Shown: positions 16,861-27,064, counted from the first letter of the stretch. The stretch: 64,000 nt of DNA from Streptomyces sp. NBC_01232 (GCF_035989885.1 NZ_CP108518.1:4696001-4760000), one strand, 5' to 3'. Notes: generated by a model from the letters alone, not told the origin. Numbers and translations: made by a program.

Positions 16861-18411
16861 TTACTGCGTGACCTCGTCGTGGCCCTGGTGCAGGCCGCCG
16901 CCGCTGCCCGTGCCGCCCGTGGGCTGCGAGACGACCGGCTTCGACAGCGGGGCCAGGTCGTGGGCGTAGTGGCCGACCGCGTCCGCGATGACGTCGACGT
17001 TGATGTCGAGCGCCTTCTGGTCGATGTTGGTGATGTCGTCACCCTTGCCGTGGTAGTTCACGTCGTAGGCGACACCCGCCTGGCCGCCGAACTTCGCGGC
17101 CTGCTCGGCGGTCTTGATGCCCTCGGCACCGGTGAAGGTACCGCCGGACGGGATGCCCACCTCGATGAACGGGCCGTAGTCCGAGCGGCCCGAGAAGTCC
17201 GTGCCCTCGTGCGGGATCTTCTTCGAGTCGAGGAAGTCGTTGATCCCCTTCTCCAGCTGGGCGGAGCCCTCCGGGCCGGGGCCCGAGCCGGTCGCGTCCG
17301 AGTCGTCGCCGTCGTAGACGAAGTAGGCGGCGTTCGGCGAGGCGATCATGTCGAAGTTCAGGTAGAGCTTGATCTGCTTCTTCTGCGCGTCCGTGAGGCC
17401 GGCGACGTACGCCTCGGAGCCGAGCAGGCCGAACTCCTCCGCCGACCACCAGGCGAACTTGACCTTGTTCTTGACCTTCTTCTGCTCGCTCGCGAGCCGC
17501 TGGGCGACCTGGAGGATGCCCGCCGAGCCCGAGCCGTTGTCGTTGATGCCCGGGCCGGCCGCGACCGAGTCGAGGTGCGAGCCGAGGAAGACGGTGTTGT
17601 TCTCGTCGCCGCCCTTGGTCTCGGCGATGACGTTGAACGTCTTGCGGTTCTCGCGCAGCTCGCGGATGTCGAGGGTGACCTGGACCGGGCCGGCGGCGGC
17701 CTCTGCGGCCAGCTTCTCGCCGTCCTCCTGGGTGATGCCGCCCGTCGGGACCTTGCCGAGGGTCGGGTCGCCGAGGGTGCCGTTCAGGGCGCCCGCGGTG
17801 TTGTTGAAGATGACCGCGCCGACGGCTCCGGCCGTCGCCGCGTTCTGCTGCTTCACCGCGAAGGTGCAGCCGCCGCGCTTGATCAGGGCGATCTTGCCGG
17901 TGAAGGTGCCGGAGGCGAAGTCGCCGGGCTCGCAGCCGTTCGTCCCGTCCGCGTCGACCGGGGCGACGGCGACGTCGGCGGTCACGCCGCCCTCCGGGGA
18001 GTTCGCCGTGTAGGTCATCAGGTGGATCGGTACGTCGCGCTCGTTCGCGCCGCCCACCGTCAGCTTCTCTTCGATGGTCTCGACGTAGACGAAGTCGAAC
18101 TCGTTCCTGGTGACCGTGTAGCCGGCCGCCTTCATCACGGCCTCGATGTACTTGGCCGACTGCTCGTGGCCCTTGGAACCGGCCGCGCGGTTGCCGTTGT
18201 TGTAGTCGGCGAGCGACTGCAGGACCTTGAGGTGGTTGTAGGCGCCCTTGCCGGTCGCGTCCTTGACCAGCTTCTTGGCCAGGGCGTTGCCCCGGGCGGC
18301 GTCGCTCTGCGGGCTCCCGGTGGCGCCGGCCGGTCCGGCGAGCAGCAGGGGCGAGACGAGGGCCGCGGCTGCCAGGGCGGCGGTTGCTGCGGCTATACGA
18401 CGTGAGGGCAT
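16861..18411 (-). CDS. secreted M28-family aminopeptidase with PA domain
   Basis: 516 aa from the ATG at 18411 (MPSRRIAAATAALAA), which has GGAAGGA upstream. It has a signal peptide (~1-31), a protease-associated domain (roughly 135-235, around DFASGTFTGKIALIKRGGC) and a zinc-dependent M28 peptidase domain. Metal ligands are visible in order: SHLDSV, NDNGSGSAG, AEEFGLLGSEAY, LNFDMIASPN and NYHGKGDD. This is the co-catalytic two-zinc arrangement of Streptomyces griseus-type leucyl aminopeptidases, with an extra PA domain. It should release N-terminal residues from extracellular peptides. Confidence 0.93.
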   Translation of the reverse strand: MPSRRIAAATAALAAAALVSPLLLAGPAGATGSPQSDAARGNALAKKLVKDATGKGAYNHLKVLQSLADYNNGNRAAGSKGHEQSAKYIEAVMKAAGYTVTRNEFDFVYVETIEEKLTVGGANERDVPIHLMTYTANSPEGGVTADVAVAPVDADGTNGCEPGDFASGTFTGKIALIKRGGCTFAVKQQNAATAGAVGAVIFNNTAGALNGTLGDPTLGKVPTGGITQEDGEKLAAEAAAGPVQVTLDIRELRENRKTFNVIAETKGGDENNTVFLGSHLDSVAAGPGINDNGSGSAGILQVAQRLASEQKKVKNKVKFAWWSAEEFGLLGSEAYVAGLTDAQKKQIKLYLNFDMIASPNAAYFVYDGDDSDATGSGPGPEGSAQLEKGINDFLDSKKIPHEGTDFSGRSDYGPFIEVGIPSGGTFTGAEGIKTAEQAAKFGGQAGVAYDVNYHGKGDDITNIDQKALDINVDVIADAVGHYAHDLAPLSKPVVSQPTGGTGSGGGLHQGHDEVTQ

Positions 18412-18643
18412 GAAGGTCCTTCCACGACAAAGGCGAGCAGGGCAGGGCGGAGCAGGGCACAGCAAGGCGGAGCGTGGTGCATCGGACAAGCAGAAGTGGT
18501 GCGCGTTACGTGGGGGATCGGTGGACGCACGTTAGACAGCAAGTGGCCACGATGGCCAGAGTTTTCGCTGATTCCGGTTTATGAATTCCGTATATCGGTG
18601 ACTCTGGGCCGCTTGATTCCGGCCAACTGCCTGCCGATTCGTC

Positions 18644-19771
18644 CTAGCGGAGGATGCCCTCGATGAAGTCAGATCCGATACGGGCGACCACGGGCAGATC
18701 CAACTGGTGCTGGGCATACCGTCCCTGTCGTCGCGTATGCATCAGACCGGCCCTTTTCAGGACGGCCAGATGGCGCGACACCTCCGGCGCGGTGATCCCG
18801 TGCACGGTCGCCAGTTCGCTCGTCGTGTACGGGGCCCGCGCCAGACTCCGGCACAGCCTCATCCGCAGGGGATGCGCCAGCGCCTCCATCCGCCGCTGCA
18901 GCAGCTCCACCGAGCCCGGCGCGGAGGCCGGTTCGGGACTGCCGAGCGGATAGTGGACCACCGGCCGCCAGCCCGGAGCGTGCAGCACCAGCAGGTGCGG
19001 CCAGCCGAAGTTGGTCGGTACGAAGACCAGGCCGGTGCCTATTCGGGGATCGGTCGCGGTGGCCGACCCGTGGACCATCTTGTCGACGGTGATGGTGCTA
19101 CCGCCCCCGTCGACGCTCAGCGCCGCCGAGACCTCCTTGAGCGCGGCCGGCAGCCCCTTGCGGCGCAGCACCTCGCTCTTGTGCCGGGCGTCGGCGCTCT
19201 GACCGGGCTCGACGCGCTTCCACGTCTCGGCGAAGAAGGCCTCCTCGCAGTCCTCCAGGAGGCGCCGCATCCACACCCGTACGGCCGCCGTGTCGTCCAG
19301 CAGACGCACGGAGAACTCCAGCTGGCGCGGACCGCGGGCCGCGGCCGTCTCCAGCGCCCTGGCCCGCGCCGCCGGGTCCGCCAGCGGCGAGGAGGCCGGG
19401 CCGCCCTCGTTGTAGAGCGCCAGCCAGCAGTGCTCCAGGGCGGCCCGCACGAACTGCTCGTCGTCCAGCCGGTCGAGTACGTCCAGCTCCTCGGCCAGCG
19501 TCGCGGCCGGCCGCCCCGTTCCGCCGGGGAGCCCGGCGAAGGGCATGAAGATGTCGGAGAAGGAGCTCCGCCACATGAAATCGGCGTCCAGCAGCCGGTC
19601 CGCGAGACACGGATCGAGCGACGCGGCGGTGGCGGTGGTCCAGGAGGCCAGCCCGGGGTGGTGCGCGGGCTGGGAGAGCGCGTGCAGGGACATGCAGAGC
19701 TCCGCGAGCGGGGAGGGCGCGAAAGTGATCCGCTCGGTGGGCAGGCCGGCGATGTCGATGGTGACGCTCAT
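18644..19771 (-). CDS. ArsR-like winged-helix transcriptional regulator (DUF5937 type)
   Basis: 375 aa from the ATG at 19771 (MSVTIDIAGLP). A long N-terminal domain of the DUF5937 type (to about residue 270) is followed by a C-terminal ArsR-like winged helix: MEALAHPLRMRLCRSLAR, then TTSELATVHGITAPEVSRHLAVLKRAGLMHTRRQGR. It has no metal-binding cysteine pair of classic ArsR. Such proteins are common in Streptomyces with unknown ligands. The upstream 198-bp region has a 9-bp inverted repeat (19878-19925). Confidence 0.85.
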   Translation of the reverse strand: MSVTIDIAGLPTERITFAPSPLAELCMSLHALSQPAHHPGLASWTTATAASLDPCLADRLLDADFMWRSSFSDIFMPFAGLPGGTGRPAATLAEELDVLDRLDDEQFVRAALEHCWLALYNEGGPASSPLADPAARARALETAAARGPRQLEFSVRLLDDTAAVRVWMRRLLEDCEEAFFAETWKRVEPGQSADARHKSEVLRRKGLPAALKEVSAALSVDGGGSTITVDKMVHGSATATDPRIGTGLVFVPTNFGWPHLLVLHAPGWRPVVHYPLGSPEPASAPGSVELLQRRMEALAHPLRMRLCRSLARAPYTTSELATVHGITAPEVSRHLAVLKRAGLMHTRRQGRYAQHQLDLPVVARIGSDFIEGILR

Positions 19772-19877
19772 CAGGCCATTCTGTCGTTCGGCGCAGCGCG
19801 GGGAGCCCCGGGCGGGCCGCCCGGAGCCGCCGTACGAGTGGCCGCGGGCGGCCCGGGGCCGAGGCCGGACGAGTGAT

Positions 19878-19925
19878 CGTTCCCGGCGCGGGAGCGCTTT
19901 CGAGCCGCTCGATTGACCGGGAACG
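19878..19925. promoter_or_regulatory. spaced inverted repeat upstream of the ArsR-like gene
   Basis: CGTTCCCGG (19878-19886) and CCGGGAACG (19917-19925) are perfect inverted copies 30 bp apart, lying between the divergent ArsR-like gene and the 69-aa ORF. It may be an operator, but chance is not excluded in such GC-rich DNA. Confidence 0.3.
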
Positions 19926-19969
19926 TCAACTGTCGTGCGCGATGCCGCCGACGGGGTGAGGCTTGAGTC

Positions 19970-20179
19970 ATGACCGCCATCGAGCAGTACCTCATCGACA
20001 CCTACCGGGCCTCCCAGCAGGGCGCCCCGATGCCTCCCCCGCCCGGCCGGGACGACGTCGCCGCGATCCGCTCGCTCCGCACGTACGAGCAGGCCAGAGC
20101 CGTCGCGGACGGGGCCTCGGCCCGCCACCCGTGGCGCGCGGCCCTGCGCCGGATACTGGCCCGCCCGCGGGCGTGCTGA
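19970..20179 (+). CDS. small hypothetical protein (69 aa)
   Basis: MTAIEQYLIDTYRASQQGAP... 69 aa, hydrophilic with an Arg-rich end (LRRILARPRAC). A GGGTGAGG stretch lies upstream of the ATG. Codon use is typical of real genes here. No family recognised. It is divergent from the ArsR-like regulator and could be one of its targets. Confidence 0.55.
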   Translation: MTAIEQYLIDTYRASQQGAPMPPPPGRDDVAAIRSLRTYEQARAVADGASARHPWRAALRRILARPRAC

Positions 20180-20213
20180 TCCGGCGCGGGCCGCGAAGGC
20201 CGCGGGGCAGGGC

Positions 20214-21023
20214 CTATGCGAAATTGGGCGCGTTGCGCTGGTACACGAGCCGCAGCCCGATCAGCGTGAGCCACGGTTCGTGGTCGTCGATCACCGAGGA
20301 CTCGCCCAGCACCATCGGAGCCAGCCCGCCGGTGGCGATGACGCGGACGTCGTCCGGGTCGCCGTTGGGTCCGGCCAGCTCCTTCGCCATCCGGGTCACG
20401 ACCCCGTCGACCTGGCCCGCGAAGCCGTAGACCACGCCCGACTGCATCGCCTCGACCGTGGACTTCCCGATCACGTTGCGCGGCCGGGCGAGCTCGATCT
20501 TCCGCAGCTGGGCACCCCGCACGCCGAGCGCGTCCATCGAGATCTCGATGCCCGGGGAGATCACCCCGCCCACGTACTCGCCCTTCGCGGACACCGCGTC
20601 GAAGGTGGTCGCCGTACCCAGGTCGACCACGATCGCCGGGCCCCCGTAGAGCTCGACCACCGCGACCGCGTTCACGATGCGGTCCGCGCCGACCTCCTTG
20701 GGGTTGTCCATGAGGATCGGCACGCCCGTCTTGGTGCCCGGCTCCACGATCACCGCGGGCACGTCGCCGTAGTAGCGGCGGGTCACCTCGCGCAGCTCGT
20801 GCAGGACCGACGGCACCGCCGAGCAGATCGCGATGCCGTGGATCCCGTCGCCCAGCTCGCTGCCGAGCATCGGGTGCATGCCCATCAGCCCCTGCAGGAG
20901 CACGGCCATCTCGTCGGCCGTGCGCTGCGGGTCGGTCGAGATGCGCCAGTGCTCGACGATCTCGTCACCGTCGAACAGGCCCAGGACCGTGTGGGTGTTG
21001 CCCACGTCGATGGTGAGGAGCAC
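20214..21023 (-). CDS. coaX: type III pantothenate kinase
   Basis: 269 aa. ASKHA-fold signature motifs of CoaX are present: TIDVGNTHTVLGL at the N-terminus (phosphate-1), PKEVGADRIVNAVA in the middle and VVDLGTATTFDAVS (phosphate-2), plus VIATGGLAPM near the end. It phosphorylates pantothenate in the first committed step to coenzyme A. It is the last gene of the cofactor operon, 3 nt after nadC, and functionally follows panC in the same transcript. Confidence 0.96.
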   Translation of the reverse strand: MLLTIDVGNTHTVLGLFDGDEIVEHWRISTDPQRTADEMAVLLQGLMGMHPMLGSELGDGIHGIAICSAVPSVLHELREVTRRYYGDVPAVIVEPGTKTGVPILMDNPKEVGADRIVNAVAVVELYGGPAIVVDLGTATTFDAVSAKGEYVGGVISPGIEISMDALGVRGAQLRKIELARPRNVIGKSTVEAMQSGVVYGFAGQVDGVVTRMAKELAGPNGDPDDVRVIATGGLAPMVLGESSVIDDHEPWLTLIGLRLVYQRNAPNFA

Positions 21024-21026
21024 GGG

Positions 21027-21995
21027 TTACACCGCCTCGCGCAGATCGAGCCCGATGTCCAGGATCGGCGAGGAGTGGGTCAGCGCGCCGACGGCCAGGT
21101 AGTCCACGCCGGTCCCGGCGTAGGCGCGCGCCGTGTCCAGGGTGAGGCGGCCCGAGGACTCCAGCACCGCGCGGCCGGCCACCAGCGCCACGGCCCGAGC
21201 GGTCTGCTCGACCGTGAAGTTGTCCAGCAGGATCAGGTCGGCGCCGGCCTCCAGGACCTCGCCGACCTGGTCCAGGGTGTCGACCTCGACCTCGATGGGG
21301 ACCTCCGGGAACGCCTCGCGCACGGCCTTGAAGGCCTGCGCGACACCGCCCGCCGCGACCACGTGGTTGTCCTTGACCAGCGCCGCGTCCGAGAGCGACA
21401 TGCGGTGGTTGACGCCGCCGCCGCAGCGCACCGCGTACTTCTCCAGCGCGCGCAGGCCCGGCGTGGTCTTGCGGGTGTCGCGGACCTTCGCCGAGGTGCC
21501 CTCCAGCGCGTCGGCCCAGCGGCGGGTGGCCGTCGCGATGCCCGACAGCCGGCACATGATGTTCAGCGCGCTGCGCTCCGCCGTGAGCAGGTCACGGGTG
21601 CGCGAGCGCACCGACAGCAGCAGCTGGCCGGCCGTGACGGTGTCTCCGTCCTCCGCGTGCCGCTCCACCTCGAAGGCCTCGGTGCAGACCACGGAGAACA
21701 CGGCCTCGGCGATGCGCAGACCGGCCACGACACCGTCCTCGCGCGCGACGAAGTCGGCGACGGCCTCGGCCTCCTCCGGCACGGTCGCCACCGTCGTCAC
21801 GTCCACGCCGCCGTCCAGGTCCTCGGACAGCGCCATGTGCGCGATGTCCTCGACCTCGATCGGGTCCAGGCCCGCGTCTGCGAGCAGCTGCGCCAGCGCG
21901 GGGTCGAGGCCGCTCTCCTCGCCGTCGCCGCAGCCGCAGTCGTCGCCGCAGCCGCCGTCGTTCTGGTCGATCAGGGGAAGTTCGGGGGTGCTCAC
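21027..21995 (-). CDS. nadC: nicotinate-nucleotide pyrophosphorylase (carboxylating)
   Basis: 322 aa from the GTG at 21995; GGAG lies 8 nt upstream. A GTG at 22001 would overlap the nadB stop but has worse spacing. It converts quinolinate and PRPP to nicotinate mononucleotide. Signatures: DTRKTTPGLRALEKYAVRCGGG, NHRMSLSDAALVKDNH, EVEVDTLDQ and ILLDNFTVEQ. Before the normal domain (which begins near residue 28) there is an N-terminal extension with Cys16, Cys20 and Cys22 in an acidic Gly-rich stretch, unusual for NadC. Confidence 0.95.
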   Translation of the reverse strand: MSTPELPLIDQNDGGCGDDCGCGDGEESGLDPALAQLLADAGLDPIEVEDIAHMALSEDLDGGVDVTTVATVPEEAEAVADFVAREDGVVAGLRIAEAVFSVVCTEAFEVERHAEDGDTVTAGQLLLSVRSRTRDLLTAERSALNIMCRLSGIATATRRWADALEGTSAKVRDTRKTTPGLRALEKYAVRCGGGVNHRMSLSDAALVKDNHVVAAGGVAQAFKAVREAFPEVPIEVEVDTLDQVGEVLEAGADLILLDNFTVEQTARAVALVAGRAVLESSGRLTLDTARAYAGTGVDYLAVGALTHSSPILDIGLDLREAV

Positions 21996-21997
21996 GG

Positions 21998-23749
21998 TCA
22001 CTGCTCCAGGCTCGGGGTGCTCAGGGGGTGCACGGACGGGAAGTCCGCGGAGTCGGTGGGTACGACGACCAGGGCGCGCTTCTCGGTCGCCGAGAGCCGG
22101 ACGACGAGGTGGCGGCGCCAGTGCGCATCGTCCCGCTCGGGGTGGTCCTCGCGCCAGTGGCAGCCGCGGGTCTCCACGCGCCGCTGCGCCGCGGCGACCA
22201 GGACCCGCGCCACGCACAGCAGGTTCGTGGCCTCCCAGGTGTCCACGCCCGGCTCGGCGGTCTTGCCGTGCGCTTCGAGATCGTTCAGGGCGGTGGCGTA
22301 CAGCGCCTCCAGGGCGTCGGCGGCCGCGCTCAGCGAGGCGGCCGAGCGCAGCACGCCCGCGCCCTCCGTCATGATCCGCTGGACCTCGTACCGGGCACCG
22401 CCGGGCTGCAGCGGTCCGGTCGCCGGGACGGGTATGCCCGGCCCGCCGCCCGCGGCCCGCTCGGCGACGATGTCCTCGGCGATCCGCTCGGCGAAGACCA
22501 GGCCTTCCAGCAGGGAGTTGGAGGCCAGCCGGTTCGCGCCGTGCACACCGGTGCAGGCGACCTCGCCGCAGGCGTACAGGCCGGGGACCGTGGTCCGCCC
22601 CTGCAGGTCGGTCCGCACACCGCCGGACGCGTAGTGCGCGGCCGGTGCCACCGGGATGGGCTCGGTCACCGGGTCGATGCCGTGCGAGCGGCAGGCGGCC
22701 AGGATCGTCGGGAAGCGCTGCTCCCACATCTGCGCGCCGAAGTGCCGGGCGTCGAGGTACATGTGCTGCGCGCCCTGCTCCTGCATGCGGCGCATGATGC
22801 CCTTGGCGACGATGTCGCGCGGCGCCAGCTCGGCGAGCTCGTGCTGCCCCTGCATGAAGCGCACGCCGTCCGCGTCGACGAGGTACGCGCCCTCGCCGCG
22901 GACCGCCTCCGACACCAGCGGCTGCTGCCCCTCGGCGTCCGGGCCGAGGAAGAGCACCGTCGGGTGGAACTGCACGAACTCGAGGTCGGAGACCTCCGCG
23001 CCGGCGCGCAGCGCCAGCGCCACGCCGTCACCGGTGGACACCGACGGGTTGGTGGTCGCGGAGAACACCTGGCCCATGCCGCCGGTCGCGAGGATCACGG
23101 CGGGCGCGTGGACGGCGCCGACCCCGTCGTGCTGGCCCTCGCCCATGACGTGCAGGGTGACACCGGCCGTACGGCCCTGTGCGTCCTGCAGCAGGTCCAG
23201 TACGAGGGCGTTCTCCACGGTCTCGATGCCCGCGGCCTGGACGGCCTCGACCAGTGCCCGCGAGATCTCGGCGCCGGTGGCGTCGCCGCCCGCGTGCGCG
23301 ATCCGGCGGCGGTGGTGGCCGCCCTCGCGGGTGAGTTCTATCTCGCCGGTCTCCGTGGAGGTGTCGAAGACCGCGCCGGTGTCCATCAGCCGCCGGACCG
23401 CGTCCGGGCCCTCGGTGACGAGCAGCCGTACGGCCTCCTCGTCGCACAGGCCCGCGCCCGCGACCAGGGTGTCGTCGAGGTGCTGCTCCGGGGTGTCGCC
23501 CTCGCCGAGGGCCGCGGCGATACCGCCCTGGGCCCAGCGGGTGGAGCCGTCGTCGAGCCGGGCCTTGGTGACCACGACCGTACGGCGGCCCCCGGCGGCG
23601 CAGCGCAGCGCGGCGGTCAGGCCCGCCACGCCGGAACCGACGACCACGACATCGGCGTCGAGGGACCAGCCGGGGGCCGGTGCGTGCAGCCGTATACCGG
23701 TGCCCGCGCCTGCCCCGCCCGACGGGATGCCTCTGCCTGGGGTGCTCAC
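21998..23749 (-). CDS. nadB: L-aspartate oxidase
   Basis: 583 aa. The N-terminal FAD site [17 protein letters not shown] (about 36-52), the [11 protein letters not shown] motif and the active-site region [25 protein letters not shown] and [17 protein letters not shown] define the succinate dehydrogenase/L-aspartate oxidase family. It produces iminoaspartate for quinolinate. It overlaps panC by 4 nt and is followed by nadC. nadA (quinolinate synthase) is not in the window. Confidence 0.95.
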   Translation of the reverse strand: MSTPGRGIPSGGAGAGTGIRLHAPAPGWSLDADVVVVGSGVAGLTAALRCAAGGRRTVVVTKARLDDGSTRWAQGGIAAALGEGDTPEQHLDDTLVAGAGLCDEEAVRLLVTEGPDAVRRLMDTGAVFDTSTETGEIELTREGGHHRRRIAHAGGDATGAEISRALVEAVQAAGIETVENALVLDLLQDAQGRTAGVTLHVMGEGQHDGVGAVHAPAVILATGGMGQVFSATTNPSVSTGDGVALALRAGAEVSDLEFVQFHPTVLFLGPDAEGQQPLVSEAVRGEGAYLVDADGVRFMQGQHELAELAPRDIVAKGIMRRMQEQGAQHMYLDARHFGAQMWEQRFPTILAACRSHGIDPVTEPIPVAPAAHYASGGVRTDLQGRTTVPGLYACGEVACTGVHGANRLASNSLLEGLVFAERIAEDIVAERAAGGGPGIPVPATGPLQPGGARYEVQRIMTEGAGVLRSAASLSAAADALEALYATALNDLEAHGKTAEPGVDTWEATNLLCVARVLVAAAQRRVETRGCHWREDHPERDDAHWRRHLVVRLSATEKRALVVVPTDSADFPSVHPLSTPSLEQ

Positions 23750-24750
23750 GAGTGTGCTCCGAATTCCAATGGGATGTTGTCGATCAGCCGGGTCGAGCCC
23801 ACCTTCGCGGCGACGGCCAGCACGGCCTGCCCGGTGAAGTCCTGACCGGTCTCGGTGAAGTCCAGCGGGTCCACCAGCGCCAGGTAGTCCAGTACGAGCG
23901 GCGGCTCGTGGCGGCCCGCCTCCTCCAGGATGTGCAGCGCGGCGGCCCGTACGGCGTCCGGCAGTCCGGAGCCGGCCGCGGACACGGCCGCCGAGACGGC
24001 GTGCGCGTCGGCGGAGGCACGGATCTCGCCGAGGCGGGCCAGGGCCGTGGCCCGCTCGTCGCTGGCCGGGGAGGCCTCGGCGCGGGCGCGCAGCGCCGCC
24101 TGCGCGGCCAGCCGGTCGCGGCCGGCGAACAGGGCACGGGACAGGGCCAGGGCGGTGTGCCGCTCGGCGGCGGAGAGGTAGCGGTTGCGGGACGACAGCG
24201 CGAGCCCGTCCTCCTCGCGGACGGTCGGTACGCCGACCACCTCGACGGGGAAGTTCAGGTCGGTCACCATCCGCCGGATCAGGGCCAGTTGCTGCGCGTC
24301 CTTCTGGCCGAAGAGGGCCAGGTCGGGGCGGGTGAGGTGGAGCAGCTTGGCGACGACGGTCAGCATTCCGTCGAAGTGCCCCGGACGGGTGGCCCCTTCG
24401 AGGCGCCCGCCCATCGGACCGGCGGTGATCCGCACCTGCGGGTCGCCGCCCGGGTAGACCTCGTCGACCGCGGGGGCGAACACGGCGTCGGCGCCGGCCT
24501 CTTCGGCGATCGCCAGGTCCGCGTCGAGGGTGCGGGGATAGCGGTCGAGGTCCTCGCCCGCCCCGAACTGCAGCGGGTTGACGAAGACGGTGACGACGAC
24601 CTGGCCCTCGGGCCCGGCCTGTTCACGGGCCGCGCGGATCAAGGTGGCGTGGCCCTCGTGGAGGGCGCCCATGGTCATCACCACGGCCCGGCGGCCGGTG
24701 CGCGCCAGCTTGTGCAGCTCCTCGGCGGTGTGCAGCAGCAGATCGGTCAC
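23746..24750 (-). CDS. panC: pantothenate synthetase
   Basis: 334 aa from the GTG at 24750, which makes a 4-nt GTGA overlap with the preceding DUF2520 gene. [15 protein letters not shown] (HIGH-type), [30 protein letters not shown] and ALSSRNRYL are the PanC signatures. It joins pantoate and beta-alanine with ATP. It also overlaps nadB by 4 nt, so the whole block is tightly coupled. Confidence 0.96.
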   Translation of the reverse strand: MTDLLLHTAEELHKLARTGRRAVVMTMGALHEGHATLIRAAREQAGPEGQVVVTVFVNPLQFGAGEDLDRYPRTLDADLAIAEEAGADAVFAPAVDEVYPGGDPQVRITAGPMGGRLEGATRPGHFDGMLTVVAKLLHLTRPDLALFGQKDAQQLALIRRMVTDLNFPVEVVGVPTVREEDGLALSSRNRYLSAAERHTALALSRALFAGRDRLAAQAALRARAEASPASDERATALARLGEIRASADAHAVSAAVSAAGSGLPDAVRAAALHILEEAGRHEPPLVLDYLALVDPLDFTETGQDFTGQAVLAVAAKVGSTRLIDNIPLEFGAHS

Positions 24751-25658
24751 CGGTCGCCCCCGTCGGACTCCGTGTCGGCGAGCACACCGAGAAGGTCCTC
24801 GGCGAGTTCGGGCTTGAGCAGACCGTGCGAGAGGGCGCGGTCCGCGGTGGTGCGGGCCATCGCCAGATATCCGGCGACCGCGGCGGGCGCGTGCCGGCGC
24901 AGCTCGGAGACGTGCGCGGCGACCGTTCCGGCGTCCCCGCGGGCCACCGGCCCGGTCAGGGCGGCGTCGCCGGAGCGCAGGGCGTTGTCGAGGGCCGCGC
25001 CGAGCAGCGGGCCGAGCATCCGGTCGGGACGCTCCACGCCGGCCTTGGCCAGCAGCTCCATCGACTGGGCGACCAGAGTGACCAGGTGGTTCGCGCCGAG
25101 GGCGAGGGCCGCGTGATAAAGCGGACGGTTCTCCTCCGCGATCCACTCGGGTTCGCCGCCCATCTCGATGACCAGGGCCTCGGCGGCCAGCCGCAGCTCG
25201 TCGGGAGCGGTGACGCCGAAGGAGCAGCCGGCGAGCCGCTGCACGTCGACCTCGGTGCCGGTGAAGGTCATCGCCGGGTGCAGGGCCAGCGGCAGGGCTC
25301 CCGCGCGGCGCGCCGGGTCGAGCACGGAGGTCCCGTACCGGCCGGAGGTGTGCACGAGGAGCTGTCCGGGGCGGACCGCGCCGGTCTCGGCGAGGCCCTC
25401 CACGAGGGACGGCAGTGCGTCGTCGGGGACGGTGAGGAGCACCAGGTCGGCCAGCTCCAGCACCTGTGCGGGCGGCACGAGCGGCACATCGGGCAGCATG
25501 CGCGCGGCCCGGCGCACGGAGGTGTCGGAGACTCCGGAGACGGCGACGGGCCGGTGACCGGCCTGCTGGAGCGCGCACGCCAGCGCGGGACCGACGCGGC
25601 CGGCTCCGACGACGCCGACGGCGAGCCGGGCAGGGCGTGGCTGCTGTGATGGATTCAC
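24747..25658 (-). CDS. Rossmann-like/DUF2520 domain protein
   Basis: 303 aa. An N-terminal Rossmann fold with the dinucleotide loop [17 protein letters not shown] (about 14-30) is followed by the C-terminal DUF2520 domain ([25 protein letters not shown]). It looks like a 6-phosphogluconate/ketopantoate-reductase-type NAD(P) protein. It commonly sits next to panC in actinobacteria, so a role in pantothenate supply, for instance as a ketopantoate reductase substitute, is plausible but unproven. It is the first gene of the operon. Confidence 0.85.
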   Translation of the reverse strand: MNPSQQPRPARLAVGVVGAGRVGPALACALQQAGHRPVAVSGVSDTSVRRAARMLPDVPLVPPAQVLELADLVLLTVPDDALPSLVEGLAETGAVRPGQLLVHTSGRYGTSVLDPARRAGALPLALHPAMTFTGTEVDVQRLAGCSFGVTAPDELRLAAEALVIEMGGEPEWIAEENRPLYHAALALGANHLVTLVAQSMELLAKAGVERPDRMLGPLLGAALDNALRSGDAALTGPVARGDAGTVAAHVSELRRHAPAAVAGYLAMARTTADRALSHGLLKPELAEDLLGVLADTESDGGDR

Positions 25659-25769
25659 GCGGGGAGGGCCCTTCCGTTCCAGTCCGCGGGGGGTACCGGA
25701 CGATACGTCGCCATGCTAGCTCCTGGGCTGTTGGCCGGTCGGTGGCGACAGGGGCGAGGATCTGTGCTC

Positions 25770-26900
25770 ATGAGTGACGACAACGAGGACACGGAACGCA
25801 GGAAGCGGCTGGTCGCGGCCTGGCGCGGGGCGGGCCGGACCCTGTCCCGCAGTCTGCTGGAGCCCACGGTGGGGGAGCTGCTCGGCGCGCTGGCCGAGGC
25901 CCCGTACGACATGGACGGCCCGGCCGACGTGTACGGCGACGGGGTCGTGACGGCGCTGGAGCGCGAGGTCGCGGACCTGCTGGGGACCGAGGACGCGGCG
26001 TTCTTCCCCAGCGGGACGATGGCGCAGCAGATCGCGCTGCGGTGCTGGGCGGGCCGCACCGGGAACCCGGTGGTGGCACTGCACCCGATGAGCCATCCGG
26101 AGCGGTGGGAGGGTGACGCGCTGTCCGCCGTCTCCGGTCTGCGGGTGGCGCACCCGACGACGGAGCCGCGCCAGCCGACGGCCGAGGAGGTCGCGACCCT
26201 GCGGGAGCCCTTCGGCACGCTGATGGTGGAGCTGCCCCTGCGGGACGCGGGCTTCCTGCTGCCCACCTGGGAGGAGCTGGAGGCCCTGACCAGGGCGGCC
26301 CGGGAGCGGGACGCGGTGGTCCACTTCGACGGGGCCCGGCTGTGGGAGTCCACCGTCCACTTCGGGCGCACCCTGCCGGAGATCGCGGGGCTCGCGGACT
26401 CCGTCTACGTCTCCTTCTACAAGTCGCTCGGCGGCCTGAGCGGGGCGGCGCTGGCGGGGCCGCGGGAATTCGTGGAGGAGACCAGGGTCTGGCGCCACCG
26501 CTACGGCGGCCAGATCTTCCGGCAGTTCCCGCAGGCCCTGTCGGCGCTGGCCGGACTGGAACGGGAACTTCCGCGGCTGCCGTCGTACGTGGCCCAGGCG
26601 CGGATGGTGGCCGCGGCCCTGCGCTCGGCGTTCGCGGACTCGGGGGTCCCGTGGGCGCGGATCCACCCGGAGGAGCCGCACACGCACCAGTTCCAGGTGT
26701 GGCTGCCCTACGAGGCGGACCGGCTGACGGAGGCGGGCCTGCGCCAGGCGGAGGAGACGGGCACGGTGCTCTTCCGCCGCTGGTCCGCGGACGGCCCGCC
26801 GGGCCTGGCGGTGACCGAGCTCGACATCACGGAGCCGGGCCTGTCCTGGACGGAATCCGACGTCCGGGAGGCGGTCTCGGCCTTCGTGGCCCGCATCTAG
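25770..26900 (+). CDS. threonine-aldolase-like PLP lyase
   Basis: 376 aa from the ATG at 25770, with GAGGA 9 nt upstream. Beta-eliminating lyase/threonine aldolase family, fold type I: AAFFPSGTMAQQIALR near the N-terminus, VHFDGARLWES and the PLP-lysine region VSFYKSLGGLSGA with Lys218. It likely splits beta-hydroxy amino acids to glycine and an aldehyde. The stop codon TAG is part of the left CTAG flank of a palindromic element that follows immediately. Confidence 0.85.
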   Translation: MSDDNEDTERRKRLVAAWRGAGRTLSRSLLEPTVGELLGALAEAPYDMDGPADVYGDGVVTALEREVADLLGTEDAAFFPSGTMAQQIALRCWAGRTGNPVVALHPMSHPERWEGDALSAVSGLRVAHPTTEPRQPTAEEVATLREPFGTLMVELPLRDAGFLLPTWEELEALTRAARERDAVVHFDGARLWESTVHFGRTLPEIAGLADSVYVSFYKSLGGLSGAALAGPREFVEETRVWRHRYGGQIFRQFPQALSALAGLERELPRLPSYVAQARMVAAALRSAFADSGVPWARIHPEEPHTHQFQVWLPYEADRLTEAGLRQAEETGTVLFRRWSADGPPGLAVTELDITEPGLSWTESDVREAVSAFVARI

Positions 26901-27064
26901 GCCGTCTCTTTCGGATCTTGCCGGGCCCGCGTCGCCCGGCACCGCACCTCGCCGCGTTGTCGGAGCACCGCAGTACGTCCAGTACAACGGCGCTCCTCCG
27001 CCTTGCGATGCACGGCACCGGACGACGCGGGCCCGACCGACAAGATCCGAAAGAGACGACCTAG
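26897..27064. repeat. 168-bp MITE-like palindromic element flanked by CTAG
   Basis: The outer arms (26897-26920 and 27041-27064) match as inverted copies in 23 of 24 positions and start with CTAG; each reads ...cgtctctttcggatcttg inward. Further arms (gggcccgcgtcg...) and an inner stem around the central gcagtac/gtacaac (about 26961-27000) make nearly the whole unit one nested hairpin. No gene is inside. CTAG at both ends could be a 4-bp target duplication; removing one copy leaves the upstream gene's TAG stop intact. The remaining spacer 27065-27288 shows nothing but a Shine-Dalgarno sequence (GGAGGAG) near its end. Confidence 0.85.
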
